Assembly (NCBI GenBank): GCA_002104945.1 | Contig: MCFH01000110.1 | Location: 1 to 45,324, forward strand | Length of the DNA stretch: 45,324 nt | Direction of reading: 5' to 3' | Origin: Piromyces finnis | Lineage: Eukaryota > Neocallimastigomycota > Neocallimastigomycetes > Neocallimastigales > Neocallimastigaceae | Part shown: one piece after another, positions 13,001 through 26,898 of the stretch | How the letters are laid out: the number at the start of each line of letters is the position of its first letter | Position numbering within the stretch: the first letter of the stretch is position 1 | Translations under genes and position numbers: made by a program | The notes under the pieces: generated by a model | Database searches by the model: none | What the model saw: the letters and a program-made list of their open reading frames with translations, nothing else | What the model was told of the DNA's origin: nothing

Positions 13001-13650
13001 TAGACGAAGATGGTGATGAAATTGATGGATTAGATGAATCAATACTTCCTGTTGATTATGAAACGAATGGTGTTATCTTAGATGATGAGATTCATGATTT
13101 ATTAGTTAAACCATTACCAAAGGGTTGCTTATTAACCGCATTAGCAGATTGTTGTCATTCTGGAACAGTTTTAGATTTACCCTATAGTTATAATAGTGAT
13201 GGTGAACTTGAATGTATTGACGATATGGATAGACAACATAAAGAAATTTCCAAAGAATATTTATCTAATGAAGTCTATAAAAAAAATAAAATGGTACAAA
13301 ATTTAATAAATAGAAATACTTCACCACCGCCTATTTATTTATCATTGAGAGAAAGAAGTACAATCGACAGCTATATTAAACAAACCAGAAAATCCAGTGC
13401 TAATGTCATCCAATATAGTAGTTGTCGGGATAATGAAATTTCAGCGGATGAAAGGGCCAATGGAAATAATTATGGTGCATTATGTAATGCTTTTGTATCC
13501 ACCTTAACAAATCTTATACTTGAAGAAAAGACCATTAGTTATTGTGAATTATTAAAGGAATTAACAAGTATAATTCAAAAAAGATATGGTCAAACACCAC
13601 AGTTGACTACTGGTAGACCAATGGATGTTCATCAACCTTTTGAAATATAG
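10008..13650 (+). CDS. Type I metacaspase with long N-terminal extension
   Basis: Caspase-like cysteine protease that cleaves after Arg/Lys, usually calcium-dependent, with roles in stress and protein quality control (family knowledge). Proposed exons 10008-10488, 11167-12216, 12441-12624 and 12723-13650 join in frame to 880 residues. The p20 core starts near residue 572 (RRRKALLIGINYVNKPYELHG). Catalytic His is H660 in HYSGHG and catalytic Cys is C716 in DCCHSGT. The p10 part has VIQYSSCRDNEISADE and ends TPQLTTGRPMDVHQPF. The first 500 residues resemble no domain I know. They begin MGFNLLKKIKYCCQG (possible but weak lipidation signal) and contain LC-x-SP repeats. Alternative: two genes, one ending at the stop at 12222-12224 and a 363-residue metacaspase starting at ATG 12461. 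The 224-bp gap has a perfect GTAAGT donor and a T-rich tract before TTAG, which favours an intron. The catalytic part is certain; the fusion is moderately likely. Confidence 0.8.
11640..11970 (+). repeat. Coding LC-x-SP / CESPVDE repeat in the metacaspase extension
   Basis: Translated in the metacaspase frame, this stretch holds repeated units of the form (I/V)LC(N/S)SPQ(Q/N)-x-(Y/F)-(S/T)-(D/E)-(M/I)-(I/V) followed by a (C/Y)(E/D)SP element. Visible units include ILCNSPQQSYTDI, ILCSSPQQTFSDMVCESPVDE, TLCESPID and VLCSSPQNNYSEMICESPVDE, roughly residues 321-420. Ser-Pro pairs recur at fairly regular spacing, each next to a Cys or Asn. These could be sites for proline-directed kinases, but that is inference. 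The function is unknown. Confidence 0.75.
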
Positions 13651-14730
13651 TTTTATTATCATCACTCATTAAAAATAAAAAAAAAATTAATAAAGAAAAA
13701 AAAATCACGAATAAAAAATAATAAATTACCAAAAAAAAAAAAAAACAAAAAAAACAAAAAAAAAAACAAAATTAGAACTGAATAAATCAACAGAATATGA
13801 AAAAAGAAGAAGAAGAAAAAAAAAAAAATTCAAAAAACATAAGAAATAATTTAAATACAGAATAAAAAATAAAATCAAACCCTTTCAAATCAGAAAATAT
13901 TAATACTAATGCTAATTTAAAAGGGAATATTAAGTAAAATAAAATAAAATAAAATAATAATAATAATAAAAAAAAACAATAAAACTAAACGATACCAATT
14001 CTATAAGCAATAATAATATACACTATATAATATATAATGAAATATTTAATTCATTAAAGAAAAGAAAACAAATCCTTCTTTTTCTTGAAATAAATAATAA
14101 AATAAAAACAAATATTTTATTATTGTGTTTTTTTTTTAAATTATAGAATTGTAAATCAATTAATATTATATACTAAAATTACCACCTATTATATAATATT
14201 ATGTTATTAAGCAACATACGAGCAAACAAACAACCAAGCAATAACAAAACAACAATTTCAATAATAATAATAGCCTATATGATGATTTTATATTATATAT
14301 ATATTTATTTATTTATTTATATAAAAAAAAGCTATATATATTTTTATGCAAATGTCATAGCTAAAACAGTATAATTTAAATAATAAAAAAAAAGAAATAG
14401 ATAGAATTTTTTTTTATTTATTTATTTTTAAACATTTTAATAATAGAAAATGAGAATTATTTATATTAATTCAAGTATTAAAAATTAAAAAAGATAATCA
14501 TTATAAATATGTTACTTGAATTAATATTAAATAATTGTTATTATTATTTTTTTTTTATTATTATTATATATATATATATATTTATAACTTATTAATATTT
14601 CAATTATATCATAATATATATATATATATATATTTTATAATTTAACCATAATTAAAAAAAAAAAAAAAAAAAAAAAAGAAATAGATTATTATATAGCATA
14701 TTATCATTTATCTTCAACATTTTACACGAG

Positions 14731-14764
<34 letters not shown>

Positions 14765-14934
14765 TAACAACAAAATAAAATTTATATATTTATATGTACA
14801 TTAGAAAAAAAAAAAAAAAAAAAAAAAAGGAAGAAAAATCAAGTCTTTTGTTTTTAAAAATTTCGAGTTTATTTTATTATTCTTATTCTTATTATTCAAT
14901 ATATAATATATTTTATAAATATCGATTAAGTAAT
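13651..14934. other. Convergent intergenic region, simple A/T sequence
   Basis: Lies between the 3' ends of the metacaspase gene (plus) and GPI18 (minus). It consists of poly(A), poly(T), (TA)n near 14564-14581 and 14616-14632, and A-rich purine runs. No gene or RNA is seen. Confidence 0.5.
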
Positions 14935-16222
14935 TTATGCTGGGGGATAAAATGCAGTAAATAAAACAACTCCGATAATACCATAAAATATAAAATAGTA
15001 TAGGATAATATAACCCCAATTCTTATTATTCAAATGTTTTTTATCTTTAATTAAAGATTCATCATGATTATAAATAAGCCATGCGATAAACCAATATAAG
15101 GTTGGAACGGATGAAAAAAATCGAGTAATGACTTGAATATGCATAGAGGTACAGCAATAAAGTAGTAAAAATGCCCATAAAATGATATGTGGTAAAAGAT
15201 AATTTGAATAATAAGTTTTTGAGTAAGCATTCTTTTTCTTTTCATTACCTTTTTATTAGCGATTTATTTTATATTTAAAATATAATTAGATATATATGTA
15301 TGCATTTTAAGGTTAATATATTCATGTTAGTTAAAAATTTATTTTTTTTTATAGAGATTAAATAGATGAATGCATAAGAAAGAATATTAAAATTATTTAC
15401 TTTCAATTAAACCAAGTGTAACTATTCTTTTCCAATCATATTTACAATAAGAGAGTATACCCCAGGAGGATACTATAATCATTGGGATAGCTAAGAAAAA
15501 ATTTGGAATATTATTAAATGTATAATATCTTAAAAAACCACAATTCCTATATTCATAGATACATTTTTAAAATTAATATGTATATGTTAGGATATATATA
15601 CTTTAGATAATAAGCTAAATATTTTAATTTTTTTTTTCTATACTAATATTATATAAAATACTTTACCAATATTCAATTTGAACAAAAGAATAAAGTAATG
15701 GTAATTTATTTTCACACCATGGTCTTATAAAATCACCATTTTCATTCTTAATATCTAAACAAAACTTTTTATAGCAGGAAAATTGATAAAAAACAAGACT
15801 TGAAATGACAATGCATGAATAAACAACAAACTTTCCTATACTTTTCAGTAATCTTTTTATATTGATAGTATCAAGTTTTGAATTGATAGTTTTATTGACA
15901 ATAATATGATAAGTATTATTTATAATTTTTTTAAATTCACTACTTTTTAACATTTCATAACCGAAAAATCCGACATAGGTAATGGCATTAGAACGAGTAA
16001 GGGTGGTTAACATCCATACAAGAGCAGCTTGGAAATATTTTTTATCTACCATTTTTTCCATTCCATAAAAAGTTAGAAATGCAAATAAGCTTTCTGTATA
16101 ACTTTAAAAATATAATATATATTATATATATAAGGAAAAGAAAATTATTGCTAAATTAAAAAAAATTGAAATTGAAATTTTAATTTCAAAATCATTGCCC
16201 CTTTTTTATCATTTAAAATAGT

Positions 16223-16270
<48 letters not shown>

Positions 16271-16606
16271 GCAAATATTATATTTATATTTTACTAATGC
16301 TTACACTGCAGTTGAAAACATTCCTGAAGGTGTTAAACAATAACAGATTGCTGCAATTCTTGAAAATTTTTCATCTTTGAAAATTTTAATTCCTAACTTA
16401 TATAAAGTTATGGTTGCTAATACAAAAGAAACATTGACAATTAACACTCCTGATATAAGCAAAACACTTTTATAATTTAAAATATATTGTAAAGGGTATA
16501 ATACTTTTATATAAAATTATAAATACAAAAAAATGAATATATATAATTTATATTAATAGTAAATAAGAAAAGAAAAGAATAATTAGTAATAATACATTTT
16601 AATGTT

Positions 16607-16692
<86 letters not shown>

Positions 16693-17042
16693 GAATAATG
16701 TGTTTTACTTGAATTAGACAAAAATCTCATCATATATGGTAAGAATGGAAAGAATGCAGTTTCTTGCTCATAGACATAACCATTTTCTGCGATATGATAG
16801 AAAAAAAAGGAATCCCACCTTATAAATACACCAAATAATTTTATAACTAAATGGTCTAAATATGAATAGTTTTGTTGTTTATCAGACAAAATTAAGGAAG
16901 CGGAAGAGTCATGTTCATTAACAAAGATTTTTGATATTAGTGCTATTATCCATATTAAACAACGTGACTGTATTGCATATTTTATTATTGTTTTTATTTT
17001 TATTTTATTTTTTGGGATTGAAATTTCATTCAATATATCCAT
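14935..17042 (-). CDS. GPI18: GPI mannosyltransferase 2 (GPI18/PIG-V)
   Basis: Adds the second mannose to the GPI anchor precursor in the ER lumen, using dolichol-phosphate-mannose. Exons from the 5' end: 16709-17042, 16305-16503, 15667-16101, 15401-15546, 14935-15248, giving 475 residues. Family signatures are RWDSFFFYHIAENGYVYE (75-92) followed by FFPFLP, then LTPSGMFSTA, VYTESLFAFLTFYGM, LTRSNA, and FIRPWC...YSFVQIEYWNCGFLRYY...IPNF. The protein is a hydrophobic multi-pass membrane protein ending with a hydrophobic segment before YPPA. A run of Leu codons after residue 111 in the unspliced frame is only the (AAT)n tract of intron 1, removed by the GTAAAA donor. Intron 2 contains a 39-nt T run. 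It is divergent from the CUE gene, with 668 bp between the start codons. Confidence 0.93.
16225..16263. repeat. T39 homopolymer in GPI18 intron 2
   Basis: An uninterrupted run of 39 T on the plus strand (A on the coding strand) within the intron at 16102-16304. It is flanked by an imperfect inverted repeat, TTGCCCCTTTTTT at 16195-16207 and AAAAAGGGCAA at 16264-16274. Confidence 0.9.
16611..16691. repeat. (TAA)n microsatellite in GPI18 intron 1
   Basis: About 27 near-perfect AAT/TAA units. The tract lies in the intron between 16503 and 16709. On the coding strand it reads as ATT/TTA, so it would encode polyleucine if the intron were retained. Confidence 0.95.
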
Positions 17043-17710
17043 TGTATTTTGTTATTTTTATTTACACAAAATGTTTTAAAGTTTTTTAAAAATGTTTTTA
17101 ATTATTTAAAAAAAAAAAAAATGAAGACCTTTGTTTTTATATTTAATTTTATTATTTCTTTTTCTATATTTATATTGTAAAACAAAAAAAAAACAAACTA
17201 ATTATTCATGGTTATAATTTCTATTTCTTTTTTAAAGATGTATAGTAATTATTTATTTATTTTTTTCATTTTACTATGAAAAAGAAAAAAAGAAAAAATT
17301 AAAAATAAACTAAACTTTTTTTATTTTTGATGACTATCCTTTGGAGACAAAATCAAAAACTTGATATAAAAATGGATCACACATGAAATACATGTGATCT
17401 AACGAATAATTAAAAGACATATTTTTTATTGCAGAAAAATTAATATTAAAATTTCATTTTTTTTTTACTTTGCTATGAAAGTTCTCTCTCTTTTTTTTTT
17501 TTTTTTAATTTTTAAATAAATATTAAAGTAAAATAAATTAAAAGTAGGTAACAACAATATATATATTTATTATTAATAAAGTGAATACTATAAATAATAC
17601 ATTTCAACTATATAATTAAACATTTAATAAATATTCATTTCTATTTTATTAAATATGTATATAATAAAGTAGCTAATTTAATAACAACCAAAAAATAATA
17701 AAAAATAAAC
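17043..17710. other. Divergent intergenic region (promoters of GPI18 and the CUE gene)
   Basis: A/T-rich spacer between two divergent start codons. No motif can be assigned with confidence. A small near-palindrome, ACATGAAATACATGTGAT, lies near 17380-17398. Otherwise nothing is seen. Confidence 0.5.
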
Positions 17711-18290
17711 ATGGCCGACGCTATAAACATCATTATTGGTTTAGTAATTTTCTTCTTTATTTTCAAATTATTATTTGGTATGTAAAAATTAGAAGAAATA
17801 AATTATAATAAAAACATTTTAAAAGTAGAATTGTCATTTGTAATAATTAAAAAATGGGTTAATAATAATCATTAGTTTAATATAAAACTTTTGAATATAT
17901 GTATTATTATTGTTATTATTTTTTTTTTAAAAGAAAAAGTTTAAAATAAATTTTGAAAAGTACCGATTAAAATTAAATAAATACTAACATATATTTATAA
18001 AATTTTATATAAATTTCTTATTGACTTTATATTCAATTTTTTAAAAATTTTAAACATAAATAATCAATCCATCAATAAACCTATATAAAAAACATTCCAT
18101 TAAAAAAATGGTTTTCATTATTATATTAATATATGTTCGAAAATTTCAATATAACGTTTAATTTTTTTTTATAAATGAATAAATAAATAATTGGTATTTG
18201 CAGGAAGATCAGAGAATGGAAATGAAGCAAGAAATGGTAGAGGAAGACACCTTGTTAATCCTGAAGATGTAAATAGATTTATCATTTTAT

Positions 18291-18325
<35 letters not shown>

Positions 18326-19089
18326 CAATAATAAAAGCTTTATTAAAACCATTACATAAAATATAATTAAATTATTAATTTTATCATGTTTATATTATTA
18401 ATAATAATTCAAATTTTAAATATTGTTTTTTGCAAATTAAAAAAAAAAAATAGGTGACAACAATAAATTCAATGTTCCCACAAATTCCAAGATCTGCTAT
18501 TGAAGCTGATCTTGCCAGAACTGGAAGTGTTAATAGTACTTGTGAAAGAATATTATCAGGAGAAATTGTTATTGTAAATAATACTATAAAAACTATCTGT
18601 TCCTATACTATTTTAATAGTAGAAATAATAATATAGCAAATATTAACTATTATCAAATAATTTTTTTTTCTTTTTATAAATTAAAATTTATAAATTCATT
18701 ATTATCAGCCACCTGAACCAGTTGCTGCTGCTTCTCCATTCAATGATTCAAATAGTAAATCACCTTTATTAAGTAAAAATACTTTAAAAGATGTCAATTT
18801 AAATAATCCAATTGAAGAACCAGAAAAGATTTGGAAGAAAACTTCAGAAGAAAGACAAGTTGACTTTTCAAAGAGAAAGTTATATATGTATCAACAAGCA
18901 AGAAAGTAAATTGATTTTTTTTTTATTATTATTATTATTTTTAGGCCCCCCCCATTTATTAAATTACTATATTGAATATAAGAAAATAATTATTAAACTA
19001 TAAATATACATTTTAATATTTTTTTTAATAGGAGATTCTTGGAAAACAAAGAAAAGCAAAAGGAAGCTGATGCCGCCGATAATGAATAA
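17711..19089 (+). CDS. ER membrane CUE-domain protein, Cue1-like
   Basis: Likely a small ER-anchored cofactor that recruits the ubiquitin-conjugating enzyme Ubc7 in ER-associated degradation. Exons 17711-17777, 18204-18268, 18454-18573, 18709-18905 and 19032-19089 give 168 residues. Residues 5-22 are a strongly hydrophobic single transmembrane segment (INIIIGLVIFFFIFKLLF). The CUE domain covers about residues 45-84 with VTTINSMFPQIPRSAIEADLARTGSVNSTCERIL: the MFP motif and the DL...TGSV...T...IL spacing are diagnostic. The C-terminal charged helix (EERQVDFSKRKLYMYQQARKRF) resembles the Ubc7-binding region of Cue1 in position and character. The exon 3 end is ambiguous between donors at 18568 and 18574; the better GTAAAT donor at 18574 was chosen. 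The CUE and membrane parts are clear; the Cue1 orthology is inferred. Confidence 0.85.
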
Positions 19090-19997
19090 ATAAAATAATA
19101 GACCATTAAATTATATTTAATTTTAATCAACAAAAGTATACTTATTTATATATTATATATAGGATTAAAAAACATGTTTTTAAAAACGTAGAAAAATAAC
19201 AATAAAAATAATAATAAAATAAATAAAAAAATAAAAATAAATAAATAAGAATAATAATAATAAAAAAAAAAAAAAAGTAAAATAAAATAAAAATTATAAA
19301 AAATGAAATAAAAAAAAAAAAACAATTTCAGATAAAAGTCAAAATTTTAAATGAGAGAAAACAAAGTAATATTAGTATGATATCCTATGAAAGATAAAAT
19401 TTATAATTATATATTATTATATAATATATACATTATTATATTTATATTTTTCCCTTTATAAAGTGATTATAATTCTATAAAATTAGGATGGAATGCTTAT
19501 ACCAAAGTAAATTGGTTTAATATCTTGTTTTTTTTTTTTTATTATTATTATTATGACTTTATTATAGTTTATATGAGATATTATTTTTTTATTTTTTATT
19601 TTTTATATATATAAAATACAGAAATAATAATATTATATTAAAGATTCGGTTTTGAAATTGAAATAACAATAATAAAAGGATATATGAAATTTTTTTAGTA
19701 TTTTTTTTTTTTTTATTATTATTTAAAAAAAATTCTATAGTTATAAATAAAAATAAAAATAAATATTATATTACTAGAAAAAAAGAAAATATATATATTT
19801 TTAAAAGTATCATTAATAAAAGAGAGAGAAAAATAAAAAAAAAAAAAAAAATCTTTTTTCATCATTGTTATTATTTCAATATTTAATATATATAATGCTA
19901 AATGTAATTAATTTATATCCATGATAATTTTTTGTTTCGTATTTTTTTTTTTTTTTTTTTAATTTGATTCTTTAAAAAAAAAAAGAAATAAATAAAC
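19090..19997. other. Convergent intergenic region
   Basis: Lies between the 3' ends of the CUE gene (plus) and the RPC34 gene (minus). It contains A-rich stretches with AATA repeats and several T runs, and no gene or RNA was found. The AATAAA-like strings just after the stop at 19089 fit a 3' UTR but are not specific here. Confidence 0.5.
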
Positions 19998-22204
<2,207 letters not shown>

Positions 22205-24704
22205 TGTTTAATTAAATTATTTATTTTTTTTATATAGAAATAAATCTCAAATGTATTTTTTTTTTAACTTTTACAAAAATTTATATTTATTGAATATGTC
22301 GACTATCTTTTAATAAATATTTCGAAATTTTTTATGAAATATATTTTTATTTAAATATTGGTGAGGTGTTGAGAGAGGTATATTGAAGTAGTATTATATT
22401 TGTATCTATATTTTTTAAAGGTATTTCGAACCAACACTGTAAAAGTAATAACTTTTAAAATTGATTCTTTCTATAATCCTGATATTATTGATAAGAATAT
22501 TAGGTAAAAATGGAATAAATAAATAAATAAATAAAAAATGATAATAATAATGAATATTGAAATTATAAGAAAAGTATATATTTGTTTTTTTTTATTAAAA
22601 AAAATATTTAAATAATAAAATTATACAAAAAAAAAAAAGAAAAGAAAAAGAAAAGAAATTGAAACTTTTTCTTTTTTTTTTTTTTACAAAGTAAAATTTT
22701 ATCTATAAATACTATAATCCATTAAAAAAAAAAAAATGTATAAAAATGAAATTATATTTTAAAATTTTTAGATTTTGAGCCAATCATCCAATTATTTTTA
22801 TAATTGATTTATATTCTTAAATAGTAAAAAACTTTACCAGAAAAAAAGGCCTATTCTGCTAAAATGCAACAGACTAGCATAATGATAATGAAAGTTAATA
22901 AACAATAAATAATACTGATTTAGTTATTATTATTTATGGTATTAACAATAAATTTTTGTTTTTTTAAAAATAAATTAGTATTTAATACTATTTAAATTAG
23001 TGTGTTCTATAAAAAAATTTTTTTTTAATCTTTTTATATGTCATCATTATCATACTAGATACACGTGTGTTTTATGTATTTCAACATAAATTTAATTAAA
23101 TTTAGAATTAAATCTATTCAAAAGGTTGTTTATTTTTTTTCCGCTTGTTATTATTAAATATTTTAAATATTACCGTTTTTAACCGTACTGTGTTGATTTT
23201 AAATAGTTTAAATGTTTTAAATAATAAGGTAAGATAGATATTTGTTTATTAATATTATTGTATTTCTTTTTTTTTTTATCATAGTTAATCTAATATAATA
23301 TATATATATTTAATATCTTTTCTAATAATATATGCGTCAATCCGAATTTATTATCACTACTATTTTATTTTATAAAATTATAAAGGAATAATCAATTATA
23401 AAAGTTTATTTTTTTATAAATTGATGGAATGCTTATTTTTTTTTTTTACTTGTTATCTCAAAGTTGCTCTTTTTTTTTAACAAAAAAAAAAAAACAAAGT
23501 TCATTTATTATAAATAACTAGTTTCTTTTTTTTTTTTCCTTTTATTAATTCAAAATTAAATTAAATTCTATCAATTATATTATCATCATTGCCTTAAATA
23601 TGAATAATTAATACCTTCTAATTCAAATAATATAAAATAAAAGAATAATTAGCATATTAACTCTATTGCATATAAAATGCTATTAATATTATTAGCTTTT
23701 TTCATTTAATTTAGATCCATAAATAGTTTTTATTTTATATTCCAGAGGTTAATTAAGTAGAAATGTTTAATTACATTTGCCAATCACAGCCAATTATCTA
23801 TTTGAAATTAAAAAGTGGAAAATAATATGATTTTTTAATTTAAATCCTACCAAAATTTTGAATTAATAAAAGTCAACTTGAAAAAAAAAAAAAAAGTTAT
23901 TAAACTTTTAACATTAAAAGGTTTTTTTTTTTTTTCTTTTTTCATTTTTCCCATCTTTTTTTTTTTTTTTACTTTGAATATTTTATTATAATTTTATTTT
24001 TCTTTTTTTTTTTTTATTAAGAAAAGAAAAACATAAAAAACTTGCTCATTTTATTATGTTTAAAGGAGTAAGAAAATAATAAATATTTTATAAAAAAAAA
24101 AAAACATTGTTAAAAACTTTTAATAATAAAAGACATTTATTCTTTTTAACAATTAAAAGGTTTATTTCTAGTTTTGAATAAACTTTAATTTTTTGACGAA
24201 AAAATTAAATTGTATAAAGAGAATAAATAAATAATAAAAATAAAATAAATGATATTTTTATCTAAAGCTAAGGTCAAATTTAAAGGATTAATACCAAAAA
24301 AGTTATAAAAAAAAAAAAAAAAATACACATCCATGAAAGTAATTTAAAATATAAAGCTTTTTTTATTACTTTATTTTCAATTTCTTTAATAACAACAGAA
24401 TTTTTTTTTTAAAAAAAAAAAAAAAAGCAACCCAAAAATTTAAAGTGAAATAGACTATTACAGAAAAGAAGAGTATTATTGATATTGCTTTTATTTTTAT
24501 AAATAATATTAAAAATCGATTTCCATTTAAATGAAATAAAAAGTTAATACCACACACAATTTTTTAAATAGATACTCTTTACTATTTGCATTTCATAAAG
24601 TATGAAAAGAAAATTTTGAGTCAACTTTTTTTTTTTACAATAAATAAAACAAATAAAGCAACAATCCTAACAACAATAATAAATAAATAAATAAATAAAT
24701 AATA

Positions 24705-24743
<39 letters not shown>

Positions 24744-24746
24744 GCA

Positions 24747-24786
<40 letters not shown>

Positions 24787-24849
24787 GCAAATAATAATAA
24801 TAGCAAATAATAATAATATAGAATTATTAAAAGAAAAATAAATAAATAA
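22205..24849. other. Divergent intergenic region upstream of RPC34 and the TSUP gene
   Basis: About 2.6 kb with no supportable gene. It holds A and T homopolymers, short AT-rich inverted repeats, and from about 24683 to 24848 a compound AAT repeat interrupted by AGCAAAT units directly upstream of the TSUP start. A TTCGAACC string near 22427 was checked as a tRNA T-loop on both strands and does not fit. Promoters for both flanking genes must lie here. Confidence 0.5.
24683..24848. repeat. AAT / AGCAAATAAT compound microsatellite
   Basis: AAT repeats broken by AGCAAATAATAAT units (near 24741, 24785 and 24801) end with AAATAAATAA immediately before the ATG at 24850. The tract is the immediate 5' flank of the TSUP gene and probably part of its 5' UTR or core promoter. 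Confidence 0.85.
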
Positions 24850-25701
24850 ATGGAAACAATTATTTTTAGAATAATAGTTATTTCAGTAGTATTAATAGCA
24901 ACCTTTCTCGGTTCCCTATGTGGTATTGGAGGGGGGGTTATTATTAAGCCTGTATTAGACGCTGTAAATAAATTTACACCATTCCAAATAGCAGTGATAT
25001 CAATGCTATGTGTATTAACCACAAGTTTAACCTCTGTTATAAAACATATACATTATAAAACAAAAATAAAATTAAAAGAATCAATTTCTTTAGCTATTGG
25101 AAGTATTATTGGTGGTGTATTGGGAGCTTTTCTATTTGATATAATTAAAAAATGGATTATAGATACTATACCTGAAAAAGGGAGTGATATTATTGTTATC
25201 ATTCAAAATTCAGGGATAGCCTTTTTCATGATACTAGTTCTTTTCTACTTATTAGTATTAAAGCCAAAAGGAATTAGTTTTCATTTAGATAGTTTAATCA
25301 TTACTGGTATTATTGGTTTATTTTTAGGAATGATATCCGTATTCTTGGATATTGGTGGCGGAGCAATTAATGTATGCCTTTTTATCCTATTATTTACTAT
25401 GAATGTCAAGTCGGCGTCCGTGGATTCACTATTAGTCATCGTATTTTCTCAGACAACAAAAGTAATACAATATGCCATTATTGGTAATTTTAAAAAAAAT
25501 GTTTTATTTGATGATACATTACCATGGTGGTTATTTGTTATTATTATTGCTGTTAGTGTGTTGACAGGATTAATTGGATCACACATCAATCATAAAATTG
25601 AATCAAACTATGTTGATATTGCCTATAGTTTTTCTATTGTGGCTATTATTTTATTATCAGGATACAATATTATTGTAAGATCTGTGTATTTAAGTCAATA
25701 A
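24850..25701 (+). CDS. TSUP (TauE/SafE) family membrane transporter, intronless
   Basis: A 283-residue multi-pass protein of the TauE/SafE family (TSUP, formerly DUF81), whose members move sulfite, organosulfonates or related anions across the plasma membrane. It shows the two-fold family architecture. The first half has FLGSLCGIGGGVIIKPVL (about 19-36), and the second has GLFLGMISVFLDIGGGAINV (about 157-176), each with the GxGGG-type loop. About eight hydrophobic segments are visible, including residues 5-24, 43-62, 77-98, 119-138, 149-168, 227-247 and 257-275. There is no intron and the start is a simple AAATAAATAA-ATGG context. Single-exon structure, bacterial-like length and lack of a fungal-type extension fit acquisition from a gut bacterium, but this is inference without a tree. 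The substrate cannot be told from sequence. Confidence 0.9.
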   Translation: METIIFRIIVISVVLIATFLGSLCGIGGGVIIKPVLDAVNKFTPFQIAVISMLCVLTTSLTSVIKHIHYKTKIKLKESISLAIGSIIGGVLGAFLFDIIKKWIIDTIPEKGSDIIVIIQNSGIAFFMILVLFYLLVLKPKGISFHLDSLIITGIIGLFLGMISVFLDIGGGAINVCLFILLFTMNVKSASVDSLLVIVFSQTTKVIQYAIIGNFKKNVLFDDTLPWWLFVIIIAVSVLTGLIGSHINHKIESNYVDIAYSFSIVAIILLSGYNIIVRSVYLSQ

Positions 25702-25803
25702 ATTTAATACCATTCTACTCATGTCAAACAACTCAACCCATGGAAAAGAATAACATATAATTTATTCATACTCACAAAATTTCATAAAATAATTTATTAT
25801 TTA

Positions 25804-25834
<31 letters not shown>

Positions 25835-26898
25835 TGAAAAGCAAATATAAACTATATATTAACTATAGGATAATATTTTTTTTTAAGAAATTTTGATAAT
25901 TATAGATAACTTCATAGTTATATATAGACTTAATCGTAAAAATAGTTATTATATTATTCCCTTCATGATTAGTAAAAAAAAAAAAAAAAAAAAAAAACTC
26001 TCTTTTTTTTAAATAATATTTTTAAAAATCAAAAATCCTAAAAAAAAAAAAAAAAAAATCTATTATTATTATGATTTTTTTTTTCCCCCTTATTATTATT
26101 TTCCTTATATACCCATAATAAAAGTATATATGTATATATAAATAAAAAATTAATTATCTCTATAATGTTTGAAAAAAAAAAAAAAAAAGATTATGAAATA
26201 AAAAATATATAGTATAATAAATAATATAATAATTCATAATACCTAATATTCTAAATACTAATAATTATATAATAATAAAAAAAAGCATAATAATATTATT
26301 AATCATCATATTAATAATAGTATCATCATACCACTACTACTACTACTAATAATAATAAAGATACTTTTTTTTTTTTTTGTATGTATGTGTATTTTGGTGA
26401 ATGGTGTAAAATTTTAAATTTCAAAAGGGTGTTTGTTTTAAAAAAATTTTTATATCTTTTAATTGTTCATATTAAAATGAGTATTGTTTTAAAAGTTTTT
26501 TTTTTTTTATTATTATTATTTATTTAATAGATTCTTCTTGTAGATATAAAATACAAATTACAATAGATAAAGCCATTAAAACCACTTTTTAAATTTCTTT
26601 TTAAAAAAAAATTGTAAAAGTTTACAAAAGTTTACATTAAAAACCAAATATAAAAAAAAAAAAAAAATAAAAAAAAATAAATATAAATTATATAAAAAAA
26701 AAAAAAAAAATAAAAAAAAATAAATATAAATTATATAAATAAATAAAAAAAAAATAAAATAAATAATATGTTAAAAAAATGTCCTTTTAATTTAGTGGAT
26801 TTGCGTAGATAATATATATATATGTAAAAAGATCTATTGGAGAGATGATGTAGTTTATCATGTTTTTTTTTTTTTTTTTTTCTCTTTAGTTTGTTTGT
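25702..26898. other. Convergent intergenic region, homopolymer-rich
   Basis: Lies between the 3' ends of the TSUP gene (plus) and the 1108-residue protein gene (minus). Many poly(A) blocks occur (25806-25834, 25975-25997, 26040-26058). A direct duplication of an A-rich unit around 26651-26745 (AAAAAATAAAAAAAAATAAATATAAATTATA type) is visible. No gene is seen. Confidence 0.5.

Noticed and set aside
16605-16710. Polyleucine C-terminus in the unspliced GPI18 first frame
   Set aside because: It is the AAT tract of intron 1. Using the donor at 16708 and the acceptor at 16504 gives a continuous GPI18 protein that matches its family.
22420-22445. TTCGAACC string considered as a tRNA T-loop
   Set aside because: No pairing T-stem or anticodon arm can be built around it on either strand.
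24621-25022. Minus-strand 133-codon frame overlapping the TSUP gene start
   Set aside because: It is a shadow of the TSUP coding region plus the AAT repeat (Ile/Tyr runs); the plus-strand TSUP family match is decisive.
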